This document shows, piece by piece, positions 16,442 to 25,769 of a DNA stretch of 61,203 bases. Origin of the DNA: Prolixibacteraceae bacterium (GTDB taxonomy: Bacteria > Bacteroidota > Bacteroidia > Bacteroidales > Prolixibacteraceae); NCBI GenBank assembly GCA_009773765.1, contig WTWZ01000022.1:11081-72283 (forward strand), written 5' to 3'. Every line of letters begins with the position of its first letter. Positions within the stretch are counted from its first letter, which is position 1. The notes below the pieces were generated by a model that saw nothing but the letters and a program-made list of their open reading frames with translations, was not told the DNA's origin and made no database searches. The translations under genes and the position numbers were made by a program.

Positions 16442-18325
16442 ATGCCAGCAAATAAACCAATAAGAAGGTCACAGCTTATTTCGCCCTGGGGAGTAGGGCA
16501 AATGATAAACTTTCCGAAAGATGAATCTTTAATGGTAGCAGGTCTTGATTTGTGGGAACTGAAATTCAGAGAACTTGAAAGGTCAAAATCATTAGACGAA
16601 TTTATCGTTGAAGAAGAACGACTTGCAAAAAGATTACGGGTAAAAAACTTTCGTTTGCCGCCAGACTTCCGAGACAACATTCTTGAAAAGACAAATCAAT
16701 TTTTAAAAATCCCGTTTGTGCGATTTCCGAGATGGCATTACTGCACAAATTGCGGATATATGCACAAAGTCCCGATATTTCACCATGAAAAACCAAGATG
16801 TTTGGGATTGCCTTTTCAGGGAAAATCTTGTTCCACAATACCACAGAACAAAAGAAGAAAATTAATTCCAGTAAGATTCATTGCCATTTGTCCACAAGGA
16901 CACATTGAAGATTTTCCATTTGAAGAATGGGTTCACAATGGTTCAAAATGCACAGACACAAATCCAATAATGAGATTAAGGGCAGGAAGGAGTTCAGGTG
17001 CCTTGTCTGGTATTGAAATTCTTTGCAGTTGCGGACAAAATAAGTCAATGGCTGGAGCATTCAATGAAAACGCATTGCAACGAATTGGAGTAAATTGTCA
17101 TGCAGAAAGACCTTGGGTTGGTGAAGAATATGAAAAACATAACACTCAGCATTGCCCACAACAATTAAGGGTAGTTCAGAAAGGTGCATCAAATGTTTAT
17201 TTTTCAAATGTTCGAAGTTCAATTTATCTTCCGCAATGGCAACCGTCAGTTGATTCAGAACTCATAAATATTCTTGAAAAAAATTGGGGCTTTTTAAATG
17301 ATGGCAGGGTAAATGATGATTTTGACCGGAAAAGGTTCATGCTAGTTGTAATGCAAAAGTTGCAGGTTGATTTTGACAAAACAGATTTCTGGGTAGATAA
17401 ATTAATTGATGCAGCAAAGAAAAAAATTATCGGTTACGATGCGATGCCTGCAACAGATTCGGAAGAGTTCTATAGAAAGATGGAATACGATGCTATTCTT
17501 ACAGAGCCAGGTTCAGAAAAGCAGGATTTTTATGTTTCTAAAGTAAAGGTTGATGAATACACTGAAAACAAAATCATTTCAAAAGGTTTTGACAGCATTT
17601 GCTTATTGCACAAGCTAAGAGAGACAAGAGCATTTACAGGCTTTTCAAGATGGTTGCCTGTTGATGGAAAAGCTTTGGAAGCAAAGAAAGATTTCATAAA
17701 ACTTGGAGCAAGCATAAACTGGTTGCCGGCAATTGTAGTGCGGGGTGAAGGAGTGTTCTTTAAATTCAGTGAAAAGTCATTGAAAGAGTGGGCTGCAAAA
17801 AAGGAAGTGATTGAAAGAGTAAATGGACTTGCAAAGAATTTTAACAAAACAAAACTTGACAAAGGACAGGAAGCAAGAAACATTTCACCCGAATTTATCT
17901 TGATTCACACCTTTGCTCATTTAGTTATAAACCAATTCAGCTATGAATGTGGCTATGGAAGTTCTGCATTGCGGGAAAGAATTTACTGCAATCTTGAATT
18001 TCCAGACGAAGTAATGAACGGAGTATTGATTTACACCGCTTCTGGGGATTCAGAAGGGTCTTTAGGTGGTCTTGTAAGGCAGGGAAAACCAGGTAATCTT
18101 GAAACAATAGTTTACAATTCAATTGAAAATGCAAGATGGTGTTCAAGCGATCCAATCTGTATTGATAGTCATGGACAAGGCCCAAACTCATGCAATTTAG
18201 CTGCTTGTCATAATTGTGCATTACTCCCTGAAACTTGTTGTGAGGAATCAAATATGTTACTTGATAGGGCAATGTTAATTGGTACTTTAGATAATCCTGA
18301 AATGGGTTATTTTAATAGCATTTAA
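16442..18325 (+). CDS. drmB: DISARM protein DrmB (DUF1998 domain)
   Basis: The 627-residue protein opens with RRSQLISPWGVGQMINFP, typical of DrmB. A zinc ribbon is visible (HYCTNCGYMHK, Cys101/Cys104, with a later Cys), plus another cluster LCSCGQNK. The C-terminal DUF1998 domain carries LIHTFAHLVINQFSYECG (His489, His493), the glycine-rich YTASGDSEGSLGGL and the Cys cluster CNLAACHNCALLPETCC. DUF1998 is the partner module of MrfA/DrmA-type helicases; DrmB binds DrmA and helps engage DNA. It is the last intact gene of the operon; where drmC would be expected there is only the HNH remnant. Confidence 0.9.
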   Translation: MPANKPIRRSQLISPWGVGQMINFPKDESLMVAGLDLWELKFRELERSKSLDEFIVEEERLAKRLRVKNFRLPPDFRDNILEKTNQFLKIPFVRFPRWHYCTNCGYMHKVPIFHHEKPRCLGLPFQGKSCSTIPQNKRRKLIPVRFIAICPQGHIEDFPFEEWVHNGSKCTDTNPIMRLRAGRSSGALSGIEILCSCGQNKSMAGAFNENALQRIGVNCHAERPWVGEEYEKHNTQHCPQQLRVVQKGASNVYFSNVRSSIYLPQWQPSVDSELINILEKNWGFLNDGRVNDDFDRKRFMLVVMQKLQVDFDKTDFWVDKLIDAAKKKIIGYDAMPATDSEEFYRKMEYDAILTEPGSEKQDFYVSKVKVDEYTENKIISKGFDSICLLHKLRETRAFTGFSRWLPVDGKALEAKKDFIKLGASINWLPAIVVRGEGVFFKFSEKSLKEWAAKKEVIERVNGLAKNFNKTKLDKGQEARNISPEFILIHTFAHLVINQFSYECGYGSSALRERIYCNLEFPDEVMNGVLIYTASGDSEGSLGGLVRQGKPGNLETIVYNSIENARWCSSDPICIDSHGQGPNSCNLAACHNCALLPETCCEESNMLLDRAMLIGTLDNPEMGYFNSI

Positions 18326-18393
18326 TTTTTTTTCTATGTTTAATTTAAAAAAATTAATGACCAAACTTCTCCAAAATATCCTTTTCCTAATCT

Positions 18394-18647
18394 ATGCACC
18401 AACAAAATAACGATTCAATCAAAAACGGTTTGGCTTTGTCACCCATTTTTCACTATGCTTTCGACAGGGAGTTGATTGCCATTTCAAATAATTACAAAGT
18501 CCTTGTTTATCCAAAACCCAAACATTTCAAACCCGGCCCAGGAATCAGGAAGTACGAAACCGGAAAATTTATCTGTCTGCCGCCGAAAAGTTGCATCCTT
18601 CGTTGTACAGCCTTCGCGGGCACTGCGTAAAATTAGGGTATAACTAA
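18394..18647 (+). pseudogene. Truncated and frameshifted HNH endonuclease remnant
   Basis: Residues NNDSIKNGLALSPIFHYAFD followed by RELIAISNNYKVLV match the C-terminal half of HNH restriction-type endonucleases (NDSIxNGIALxPxxHRAFDRGLI). The first half with the other metal-site residues is missing, and a stop codon (18388-18390) lies just upstream. Near 18590 the frame breaks in an AAAA run: reading on with one extra A gives KKLHPSLYSLRGHCVKLGYN, the expected tail, ending at 18647. So it is broken twice. It follows drmB on the same strand and may be the relic of a nuclease once linked to this defence locus. Confidence 0.65.
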
Positions 18648-18656
18648 AGTTCATCT

Positions 18657-18866
18657 CTATAATTTTCCCCACCACTTTCCGGCTTTGCGGAATAGGCCCA
18701 GGGTTACCTTTTCCATTGATTCTCCTGCTTTGCGGTAGGGTTCGCTTTTATAAATTTTATTGGTGGTTTCATCTATCAGTTCTTCCGCTTTATCAATCAA
18801 TTTGTCGGTTATGCCATCAACAAAACCTTTTTTCTTTTTCTCTATCACGTTTTTATCAGGTTCCAT
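18657..18866 (-). CDS. Small hypothetical helical protein
   Basis: The 69-residue protein is highly charged (KKKKGFVDGITDKLIDKAEE) and predicted all-helical, with an amphipathic C-terminus (GLFRKAGKWWGKL) that could touch membranes. It has no signal peptide. A plausible ATG start lies in an A-rich context. I recognise no family. It converges with the HNH remnant and precedes gdhA on the same strand. Confidence 0.5.
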   Translation of the reverse strand: MEPDKNVIEKKKKGFVDGITDKLIDKAEELIDETTNKIYKSEPYRKAGESMEKVTLGLFRKAGKWWGKL

Positions 18867-19008
18867 ACTTTAATTTTTTCTGATTTCGGCTAAATTAATC
18901 ATTTGGCAGGAATTCCGTCAATCCCAAAATGCAATAACACGGTTTTAAACCGAATGGTTCGGCTTAGCTTCCTTCGGGCACACAGGTGATTTTGCGGTGT
19001 AATGATAT

Positions 19009-20361
19009 TTAAACCAATCCCTGTGCAATCATTGCATCGGCAACTTTAATAAAACCGCCGATATTGGCGCCTTTCACGTAATTAATAAAATTGCCTTCGG
19101 TTCCGTGTTTTACGCAGGTACTGTGGATATCCTTCATAATCTGGTGTAAACGGGCGTCCACTTCCTCGCGCGACCATAGTAAACGCATTGAGTTTTGGGT
19201 CATTTCAAGTCCCGATGTGGACACGCCGCCGGCATTCGACGCCTTGCCCGGTGCATACATGATTTTTGCGTTCAGGAACACTTCAACCGCCTCGGGGGTG
19301 GATGGCATATTGGCGCCTTCAGCCACGAGGTAACATCCGTTTTTAACCAGCGTTTTGGCTTCCTCTTCGTTCAGTTCGTTTTGAGTTGCACAGGGCATTG
19401 CAATATCGCATTTTACAGCCCACGGGCGCTGGCCCTCAACATATTTTGCTTTCGGGTATTTTTCGCAGTACTCCTGTATGCGGCCGCGTTTCACGTTTTT
19501 CAGTTCGAGAACGTAGGCCAGTTTTTCGTTGTCGATGCCATCGTGGTCATAAATATAACCGTTCGAATCGGAGAGGGTAACCACTTTGCCGCCCATCATG
19601 TTCACTTTTTCAACAGCATATTGTGCCACATTTCCTGAGCCTGAAACTGTAACAATTTTGCCTTTCAGTCCCATGCTGCGCATTTTGAGCATCTCTTCGG
19701 CAAAATAAACGGTTCCGTAGCCTGTTGCCTCGGGCCGTATTAAACTTCCGCCCCATTCGATTCCTTTTCCGGTAAGCACACCGGTAAACTCGTTCCGAAG
19801 TCTTTTGTACTGGCCAAACATGTAACCAATTTCGCGCCCGCCCACTCCAATATCACCTGCGGGCACGTCGGTATTGGGGCCGATGTGGCGTTGCAGTTCG
19901 GTCATAAAACTCTGGCAAAAACGCATAACTTCATTATTCGACTTTCCTTTCGGGTCGAAATCGGAACCACCTTTCCCACCGCCCATTGGCAGCGTGGTGA
20001 GGCTGTTTTTAAATACCTGTTCGAAGGCAAGGAATTTCAAAACCCCGAGGTTTACGGTAGGGTGAAAACGCAAACCTCCCTTGTAAGGGCCAATGGCGCT
20101 GTTCATTTCAATGCGGTAACCTTTGTTAATGTGTATTTCGCCTTTATCGTCCTGCCACGGAACACGGAACATGATAATCCGCTCGGGCTCCGAAACCCTT
20201 TCGAGGATTTTGGCCTGTTTGTAGTGCGGGTTCTCTTCGATAAACGGCATTACCGATTCTACCACTTCCTGAACTGCCTGGTGAAACTCCAGTTCATTTG
20301 GATTCCTGGCAATGAGTTTTGCCATGAAATCGTTTACTTTTACTTCGAATGTATTCGACAT
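19009..20361 (-). CDS. gdhA: Glutamate dehydrogenase, NADP-type (hexameric)
   Basis: The 450-residue protein matches bacterial NADP-dependent glutamate dehydrogenases over its full length. The glutamate site includes KGGLRFHPTVN and the catalytic-lysine motif PMGGGKGGSDFDPKG. Then come DVPAGDIGVGGREIGYM and the Rossmann motif VSGSGNVAQYAVEK, followed by the C-terminal GGVSTSGLEMTQN. It interconverts 2-oxoglutarate plus ammonium and glutamate, the main ammonium entry route in many Bacteroidota. It is monocistronic. The length is as expected (about 445-450). Confidence 0.96.
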   Translation of the reverse strand: MSNTFEVKVNDFMAKLIARNPNELEFHQAVQEVVESVMPFIEENPHYKQAKILERVSEPERIIMFRVPWQDDKGEIHINKGYRIEMNSAIGPYKGGLRFHPTVNLGVLKFLAFEQVFKNSLTTLPMGGGKGGSDFDPKGKSNNEVMRFCQSFMTELQRHIGPNTDVPAGDIGVGGREIGYMFGQYKRLRNEFTGVLTGKGIEWGGSLIRPEATGYGTVYFAEEMLKMRSMGLKGKIVTVSGSGNVAQYAVEKVNMMGGKVVTLSDSNGYIYDHDGIDNEKLAYVLELKNVKRGRIQEYCEKYPKAKYVEGQRPWAVKCDIAMPCATQNELNEEEAKTLVKNGCYLVAEGANMPSTPEAVEVFLNAKIMYAPGKASNAGGVSTSGLEMTQNSMRLLWSREEVDARLHQIMKDIHSTCVKHGTEGNFINYVKGANIGGFIKVADAMIAQGLV

Positions 20362-20381
20362 GATGAAAGATTTTTAAGTTA

Positions 20382-20731
20382 ATTGACCTTATTTTTTATC
20401 CCTGGTTTTTCTTTTGAAAACTCATTTTTCAACCCTGAAATTAGGGAACAATTATGGATGACAGGCTTGCGAGACTGATGTTTATTTCAAAATTCCGTGT
20501 TTCACGGAAGGAACAGGGGAAGAACGTTAAATTGATGTTAAGAGGGAAGGGAAATGCCGGAAATGAGAATGTATTAATGCGGGAATGCCTGAATGGGGAA
20601 GAAGGGAAAATAATGGATTGGTTGATTGGGGAAGAACTGAAACCTGTTTTTTTACTTTTCGGGCTGGAAAACAGTTGATTCTTCAGCCCGCAGGAAATCT
20701 GTGAACCTGTGGCAATGGATATAAAAAACCT
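20382..20731. other. Intergenic stretch with a dispersed repeat half
   Basis: No convincing gene is seen. The 74-codon frame at 20454-20678 has purine-rich, low-complexity composition and no family features. The 17-mer AATCTGTGAACCTGTGG (20696-20712) nearly equals one arm of the hairpin at 45880-45922, so it looks like half of a repeated extragenic element. Confidence 0.45.
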
Positions 20732-21388
20732 TTAAACATTAATCAAATTGTTTCTAATCGCGAATTTCAGCAGGTCGATACTGGTTTTGAAATTCAGCTT
20801 CAACATAATATGGTTTTTGTGCGATTCAACGGTACGCGTACTGATAAACAGCTTTTCGGCCATTTCCTTGTTGGTAAGCCCGTCGCCCCAGTACCTGATA
20901 ATTTCGATTTCGCGTTTGCTGAGGTTTCCGGGGAATCCGGTCTTCCCGGGTTCTCCACCGTCCATCGACCGTATGTAACTGTTAAGAATGATATTTGAGA
21001 TGGAATTGTTGTAATAATCGTACCCGCCACGCAGCGAATAAATGGCCATCAGGATTTCGCTGCCAGGGTCCTGCCTCGTGAGATAACCTTTTGCCCCGGC
21101 TTTTATCGATTCGTAAATTGCGCTTTCCTGCATTTCCATTGAAATTACGAGCACTTTTATGCGCGGTGTCCCACTGCTGATTTTCTTTATCAGTTCAATT
21201 TCCCCGATGTGAGCTTTGTAAATGTTGATGATTAGCACATTAATTGTTACGGTTCGCGATGCTTTCAAAAAATCGTTTACAGAGTTAAACTGACCCGTAA
21301 CGGCAATTTCGTCTTTCCCCGAAAGCAGCGCTGCCAGGCTTTCGAGCATCAAAGGGTTGTGCGTGTCAATTATGGCTACCGAAATCAT
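20732..21388 (-). CDS. NarL/LuxR-type response regulator with degenerate receiver
   Basis: The 218-residue protein has an N-terminal CheY-like receiver (1-120) and a C-terminal LuxR/GerE helix-turn-helix (about 150-215: LSKREIEIIRYWGDGLTNKE, then STRTVESHKNHIM). The position of the phospho-acceptor Asp is Asn55 (VLIINIYKAH where families have LLDIxMP), and the usual acidic pair is reduced to one Asp (IIDTHN). The conserved Lys is kept in AKGYLTR. Phosphorylation by a normal kinase is therefore unlikely. Its ATG overlaps the upstream gene's stop by 4 bases, so it is coupled to the large PEP-synthase-like protein, which may control it by protein contact. Confidence 0.88.
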   Translation of the reverse strand: MISVAIIDTHNPLMLESLAALLSGKDEIAVTGQFNSVNDFLKASRTVTINVLIINIYKAHIGEIELIKKISSGTPRIKVLVISMEMQESAIYESIKAGAKGYLTRQDPGSEILMAIYSLRGGYDYYNNSISNIILNSYIRSMDGGEPGKTGFPGNLSKREIEIIRYWGDGLTNKEMAEKLFISTRTVESHKNHIMLKLNFKTSIDLLKFAIRNNLINV

Positions 21389-24300
21389 TCTTCCTTACTT
21401 TCGAGTATAATCGCCTTTCGTTTGCGGCCATCCATTAAAACTGTAACTGGCTTTGAAAAGCGGATATGTTTAAAATACCTGGTGCGGTGGACCATTAACT
21501 TCCCGTTTAATTTTTCCCATCTGAGAAAGTTTGACAAGTGCCCGTGCTGAACCGAAAAATAACCAATATTCATAGATGTTACATTGTGGAAAAAGTGCGA
21601 TCCCAGCGACGCATCGAGCGGAAAATCGGGCAGGCCAAGCTCCACAATAATTTTGGCGTTGCAGATTTGCGGCCAGGTAACCGGAATACCCACGCTTTTA
21701 TCCTGTGTTCCCCAACGGCCCGGGCCGATGAGGATGTACGGCCGGTTTTGTTTAAGCATCATCGAATTCAGGAATTCAATTTCCTGCGCCATTTCGAGGG
21801 TGCGCAGTTTGTTAAACCGGGCAATGTCCATAAAGATGATATCGGTAATATAGTCTATTTTGCCGTTGCCCATACTTGCTTCGCTGTACAGGATAACCTT
21901 TTCGGGGTCAACAAGCGCCGGATCAATGTCGAAACTCAACTGGTTGCCCACCAGCGGTTTAATTTGCAAAAGGTAAAACGACGCCTTCCCGTTTTCATCC
22001 AGGTCCAGGTCAACTGCAAACTCAATTTCCACGGGCGTGCCCAGCGCTTCCTTTACCGTTTTCAGGATAACTTCAATGGTGTTGCTAAGCGGAACAAAGC
22101 CGTAATTCAGTATGTTGGCGAAGTTCATCACCCGCGGCCCTTTCGCGTTAATGCCCGGCACCAGGCAATCGTTGTTTGCATTATAAACCGAAACACAATG
22201 ACGGATGGTATCGTGTTTTTCGGCCTCCGAAATATCGAGCGAAATCAGCGCTGCCTTGTCGCCATATTTGATGTAATTGATATCCTGGATACTCATATCA
22301 ACTGCAAAAAACTTCACCTGTGTAGTTCGCAGCAAATCTTTCAGCGAAATCACATCGGTTTGCGGGTATTTTGGCGAAAACCTGAACGAACGGCCTCCTT
22401 CCACAACATAAGTCCCAATTCCCATGGCAATTACTGCAAAACCATCGTCGGGGGTCATGTGCGAAACAGGATAGAAATTATAGCTCTGCGCGGTGCCGCT
22501 AATGTGCGGGTAATAGTATTTATCGTACAGGTTTCCAACGAGTTCCTGCAACACAACTGCCATTTTTTCTTCTTCTATCCGGTGATGGACGGCTTTGTAA
22601 TAGGTTCGGGCCTGGTTTGAAAATACCGATGCAAAAACAAGTTTGATGGCGGTTACCAGCGACTCGAGCCTCTCCTCGGTGGTTGGCTGATTGTTTGGAA
22701 TAATGTAAGTATCGAAAATGCCCGCAAACGGGTGCGACAATGAATCCTCGAAGATGCTCGACGACCTGACCGCTATCGGCTTTTTAACCTGGTTGAGAAA
22801 TACTTTCAGCCGTTTTATCAGCCGTTGGCTTAGTTGCCCTTCAATAAACAGCGCTTTTGTTTTTTCGAAGTTTTTTTCTTTGTAAATCTTGTCGAACAAT
22901 TCATTGCGGTTCATAAAAGTCACAAACTCATCGGTCCCGATAATTGCGGTAATCGGGGTGCGGATATTGATTTCCTGTGTGTAGGCCGAAAAATCGAGGT
23001 TATAAATCATTGTGTTGATGAAGGCCAGTCCGCGGCCTTTTCCACCCAGCGAACCGCTTGCCAGCGAGACAATATTTTTCTCGGTAAAATCAAACGACTC
23101 GTCGAAACTGAGCACCTTGCCGCGTTTCTTGTCTTCGCGGGCCGTGTCGATGGTTTTCAGCAGGAATTTTCTAACTTCTTCCTGGTCTTCGTTATCCATG
23201 GTTTTGATGGGATTGAGGATTTTGGCGATATGAATTTCGCCCCTCGCCATCAACCAGAAAGAGAAATGGTTTTTCTTCCCGTGATATAAGAGCGACTCGG
23301 GGGGTACGGTAAGCAAAAGGGTTTCAAACTCGCGAAGGTTTCGGGCCACGGCAATGCGTTTATTATTTTCGTCGCGGAAAACAAAATCGCCAAAACCAAT
23401 ATTGTCGATAATGAAATTCATTAATTCGTTCGACAGGTTTTCAGAATTTTTATCGATAAAACCTACTCCAAGGTTTTTCGCCTTCGCAGCATTTCTTTTG
23501 TCCGAAGATTGCAGCAACATTGGCAGTTCGCAATCCTGAGATTTTACGTATTTTAAAAAATTGATCCCTGCGGTTCGGTTTAATACCCCATTTTTTTCAA
23601 ATTCAACATCCGATATCACACATTGCATAAAGTTGCGGTATTTGTTGTAAATGTAAACCGCTTCTTCGTAATTGGTTGCATAAAGTATTTTGGGGCGCGA
23701 CCGCATTTTCGATATTTTGTCGAGTTCGTTTTTCTCGGAAGCAATAATTTTCTGGATATGTCCGAAAACAATGGAATACAGCACTGAAAGGTATTTTGAA
23801 TAGTATTGCGGCGAATCCTCGATTAAAAGTATCACCCTTACAAGCCCCACTGCCGTGTCGTTCTCAACATTCGTGCGGTCTTCGATGGATTTTACGATGG
23901 CAAAGAAAATTTGTGAATCGCCATGCCATATAAAAAGTTTATCGATAAATTTTGAGGTCCCAACCAGAGTTTCGAAATATTTTACATTTCCTTTTTTGTT
24001 AAGCAGCATAAAAACGGGCAGATCGGGGCGGAGTTGTTTTATCTTTTTAGCCAGTTCCACCGGGGCTTTTTCATCTTCGCCAACCGTGAGGATGACAAAG
24101 TCGAATTTTGACGATTCGGCCAGACAGAGCGCCTGTTCATTGGAAGTAACAGCGGTAATGCGGGGCAGGGAAAAAAGGCTGTACTGGTAAATCTCGCCCA
24201 TAAACTGCTCGAAAAAAGCATCTTCGTTTTCCAGGATAAAGGCGTCGTAAAAAGTGGCCACAAACAATATCTCCTTTACCTTGTATTTCATCATGTCGAG

Positions 24301-25620
24301 GTAAATGTACTTGTCGAGGGTTTGCTGGTTGAAATACTGCTGAAGCGGCTTGCTTTTTTTAATCAGGGAGTCGCGGTATTCATTGGGTTTATAATCGGTA
24401 ATTTTTATTATCTCACGCTTGTTTAAAGCATCGCGCCCGATAAAATTATTGAGATATCCGGCAATCAGTTGTGCAATGTTCACAATCAGATTACGTTCCT
24501 CCTTCATAAAAGGGCCTTCGTAGAGTTTGGGAAATTCTTCGAGATAAAATATTTCAACCCACCCCTTTTTATTGTCGATTGTGACAAACGATTCCATTTG
24601 CCTCCAGATAGTTTCCTGAAAAGGACGGCTGGCCGCCACAACATCTTCATATATGATGCGCGCCGCGGTTTGTTCGGGATATTGCCACGACGCCGGTAAA
24701 ATGTCGCAGATTTCCTGCAATGTTTCTTCAACTGTTTTTCCGGCAGAAATAATTGCCGTAGTTTTGTTGATGGCTTCCAACTCTTTTAACCGCTCCGTGT
24801 TATCGGCTACCAGGTTGCTGAGCAGTTTCTTGGCAGCAATCCCCGAAATAATATCGGCAAGGTTATCAATAAGGTTTCGCTCTTCTTTCAGGAAAGGGCC
24901 TTCGTCGCTCATTGGAAAATCCTTCAGGTAATACACTTCAATAGTACCCTTTTTACCGGTTTGCGTTTCGAAGGTTTGTCGCAAGGCCCAGCGTGTTTTA
25001 TAAAAGAAATTGGAAGTGTAAACCTGGTTATCGTAAATGATGCGGGCGGCCGTATATTCGGGATATTGCCAAGCCCCGGGCAGCGTGTTGCAGATTTCTT
25101 TTAAAGCATCCTCAAGGTTCCGTTCCTGTTTCAGGATGTTCGAAATCTGGTTAATCCCGCGCAATTCCTTCAGTCTTTCGCTGTTTTCGGTTACCAGTTT
25201 CCGGAGCAAATCTTTGGTAAGTGAACCCGAAATGAGATTGGCAAAATTATCGATAAGATCGCGTTCTTCCTTCATAAACGGGCCCTCATCGAGTTCGGGG
25301 AATTCCTTCAGATAAAAAACTTCGATATAACCCGGTTTCCCTCCCGGTATTTCAAACGCCTGACTTTGTTTCCAGATAGTTTCGCTAAAATTTTTGCTGA
25401 CAAACGTGTTGTTATCGCAGGTAATGCGCACACAGGCAAACTCGGGGTATTGCCATGCCTGCGGAATAAGGCTGCAAATCTCCTGCAACGACTCGTCGAG
25501 CGGCTTATTTTGGTTCAACAGGGCAACTGTTTTGTTGATCCCCTGCAATTCTTTCAGCCTTTCGGTGTGTTGAAAAAGAATATTTGCCAGATCGGCGCCA
25601 GCATCCTTGTTTTTCTTCAT
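21385..25620 (-). CDS. Multidomain protein: three GAF-like repeats, two receiver-like domains, PEP-synthase-type ATP-grasp domain
   Basis: From the ATG at 25620 the protein has 1411 residues. Three tandem repeats of exactly 128 residues start at Glu20, Glu148 and Glu276 (ERLKELxxIN, then AWQYPE, then DEGPFMKEERDLI); these look like the GAF-like sensor repeats of some histidine kinases. Two receiver-like domains follow: one degenerate (about 450-560) and one with VILLIEDSP, ISDVEF and FIDKNS. From about 850 comes the pyruvate phosphate dikinase/PEP-synthase N-terminal ATP-binding domain (SLGGKGRGLAF, VRSSSIFEDSLSHPFAG). The swivelling phospho-His domain and the PEP TIM barrel are absent, so it cannot be a full PEP synthase. 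It is likely a signalling protein acting with the coupled regulator at 20732. A start 13 codons upstream is possible. Confidence 0.8.
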   Translation of the reverse strand: MKKNKDAGADLANILFQHTERLKELQGINKTVALLNQNKPLDESLQEICSLIPQAWQYPEFACVRITCDNNTFVSKNFSETIWKQSQAFEIPGGKPGYIEVFYLKEFPELDEGPFMKEERDLIDNFANLISGSLTKDLLRKLVTENSERLKELRGINQISNILKQERNLEDALKEICNTLPGAWQYPEYTAARIIYDNQVYTSNFFYKTRWALRQTFETQTGKKGTIEVYYLKDFPMSDEGPFLKEERNLIDNLADIISGIAAKKLLSNLVADNTERLKELEAINKTTAIISAGKTVEETLQEICDILPASWQYPEQTAARIIYEDVVAASRPFQETIWRQMESFVTIDNKKGWVEIFYLEEFPKLYEGPFMKEERNLIVNIAQLIAGYLNNFIGRDALNKREIIKITDYKPNEYRDSLIKKSKPLQQYFNQQTLDKYIYLDMMKYKVKEILFVATFYDAFILENEDAFFEQFMGEIYQYSLFSLPRITAVTSNEQALCLAESSKFDFVILTVGEDEKAPVELAKKIKQLRPDLPVFMLLNKKGNVKYFETLVGTSKFIDKLFIWHGDSQIFFAIVKSIEDRTNVENDTAVGLVRVILLIEDSPQYYSKYLSVLYSIVFGHIQKIIASEKNELDKISKMRSRPKILYATNYEEAVYIYNKYRNFMQCVISDVEFEKNGVLNRTAGINFLKYVKSQDCELPMLLQSSDKRNAAKAKNLGVGFIDKNSENLSNELMNFIIDNIGFGDFVFRDENNKRIAVARNLREFETLLLTVPPESLLYHGKKNHFSFWLMARGEIHIAKILNPIKTMDNEDQEEVRKFLLKTIDTAREDKKRGKVLSFDESFDFTEKNIVSLASGSLGGKGRGLAFINTMIYNLDFSAYTQEINIRTPITAIIGTDEFVTFMNRNELFDKIYKEKNFEKTKALFIEGQLSQRLIKRLKVFLNQVKKPIAVRSSSIFEDSLSHPFAGIFDTYIIPNNQPTTEERLESLVTAIKLVFASVFSNQARTYYKAVHHRIEEEKMAVVLQELVGNLYDKYYYPHISGTAQSYNFYPVSHMTPDDGFAVIAMGIGTYVVEGGRSFRFSPKYPQTDVISLKDLLRTTQVKFFAVDMSIQDINYIKYGDKAALISLDISEAEKHDTIRHCVSVYNANNDCLVPGINAKGPRVMNFANILNYGFVPLSNTIEVILKTVKEALGTPVEIEFAVDLDLDENGKASFYLLQIKPLVGNQLSFDIDPALVDPEKVILYSEASMGNGKIDYITDIIFMDIARFNKLRTLEMAQEIEFLNSMMLKQNRPYILIGPGRWGTQDKSVGIPVTWPQICNAKIIVELGLPDFPLDASLGSHFFHNVTSMNIGYFSVQHGHLSNFLRWEKLNGKLMVHRTRYFKHIRFSKPVTVLMDGRKRKAIILESKEE

Positions 25621-25769
25621 CAGCAAATAATTTCGAACAAAATTAAGATAGAAAAGCAAAAAGAAAACCTAATATTGATAAATTGCAGTTTTTGGGGCAA
25701 CAGTTCAAAAAAACATACTCTTCAACCTTGTTGAAAAAAGATTTTTAACCAATTAAAATTAATTTGACT

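Larger units (their letters stand above)
6726..18647 (+). other. Defence island: class 2 DISARM variant with Vsr, C-protein-like regulator and NERD-helicase
   Basis: All seven intact genes and the HNH remnant lie on the + strand. Order: vsr, HTH regulator, drmMII, drmE, NERD-UvrD, drmA, drmB, HNH fragment. Gaps from the regulator to drmB are 24 bases or less, or are overlaps, so they form one operon; vsr sits 143 bases upstream. By eye the block from about 7.15 to 18.3 kb is richer in A+T than the genes on either side (not computed). Class 2 DISARM is defined by drmMII and drmE with the core drmA, drmB and drmC. No protein here has a phospholipase D HKD motif, so drmC is missing. Confidence 0.75.

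Noticed and set aside
20454-20678. 74-codon open frame upstream of gdhA
   Set aside because: Purine-rich low-complexity DNA with no recognisable protein features.
21538-22620. 360-codon open frame on the + strand opposite the PEP-synthase-like gene
   Set aside because: It is the antisense shadow of a clearly coding, conserved gene; its product has no family features.
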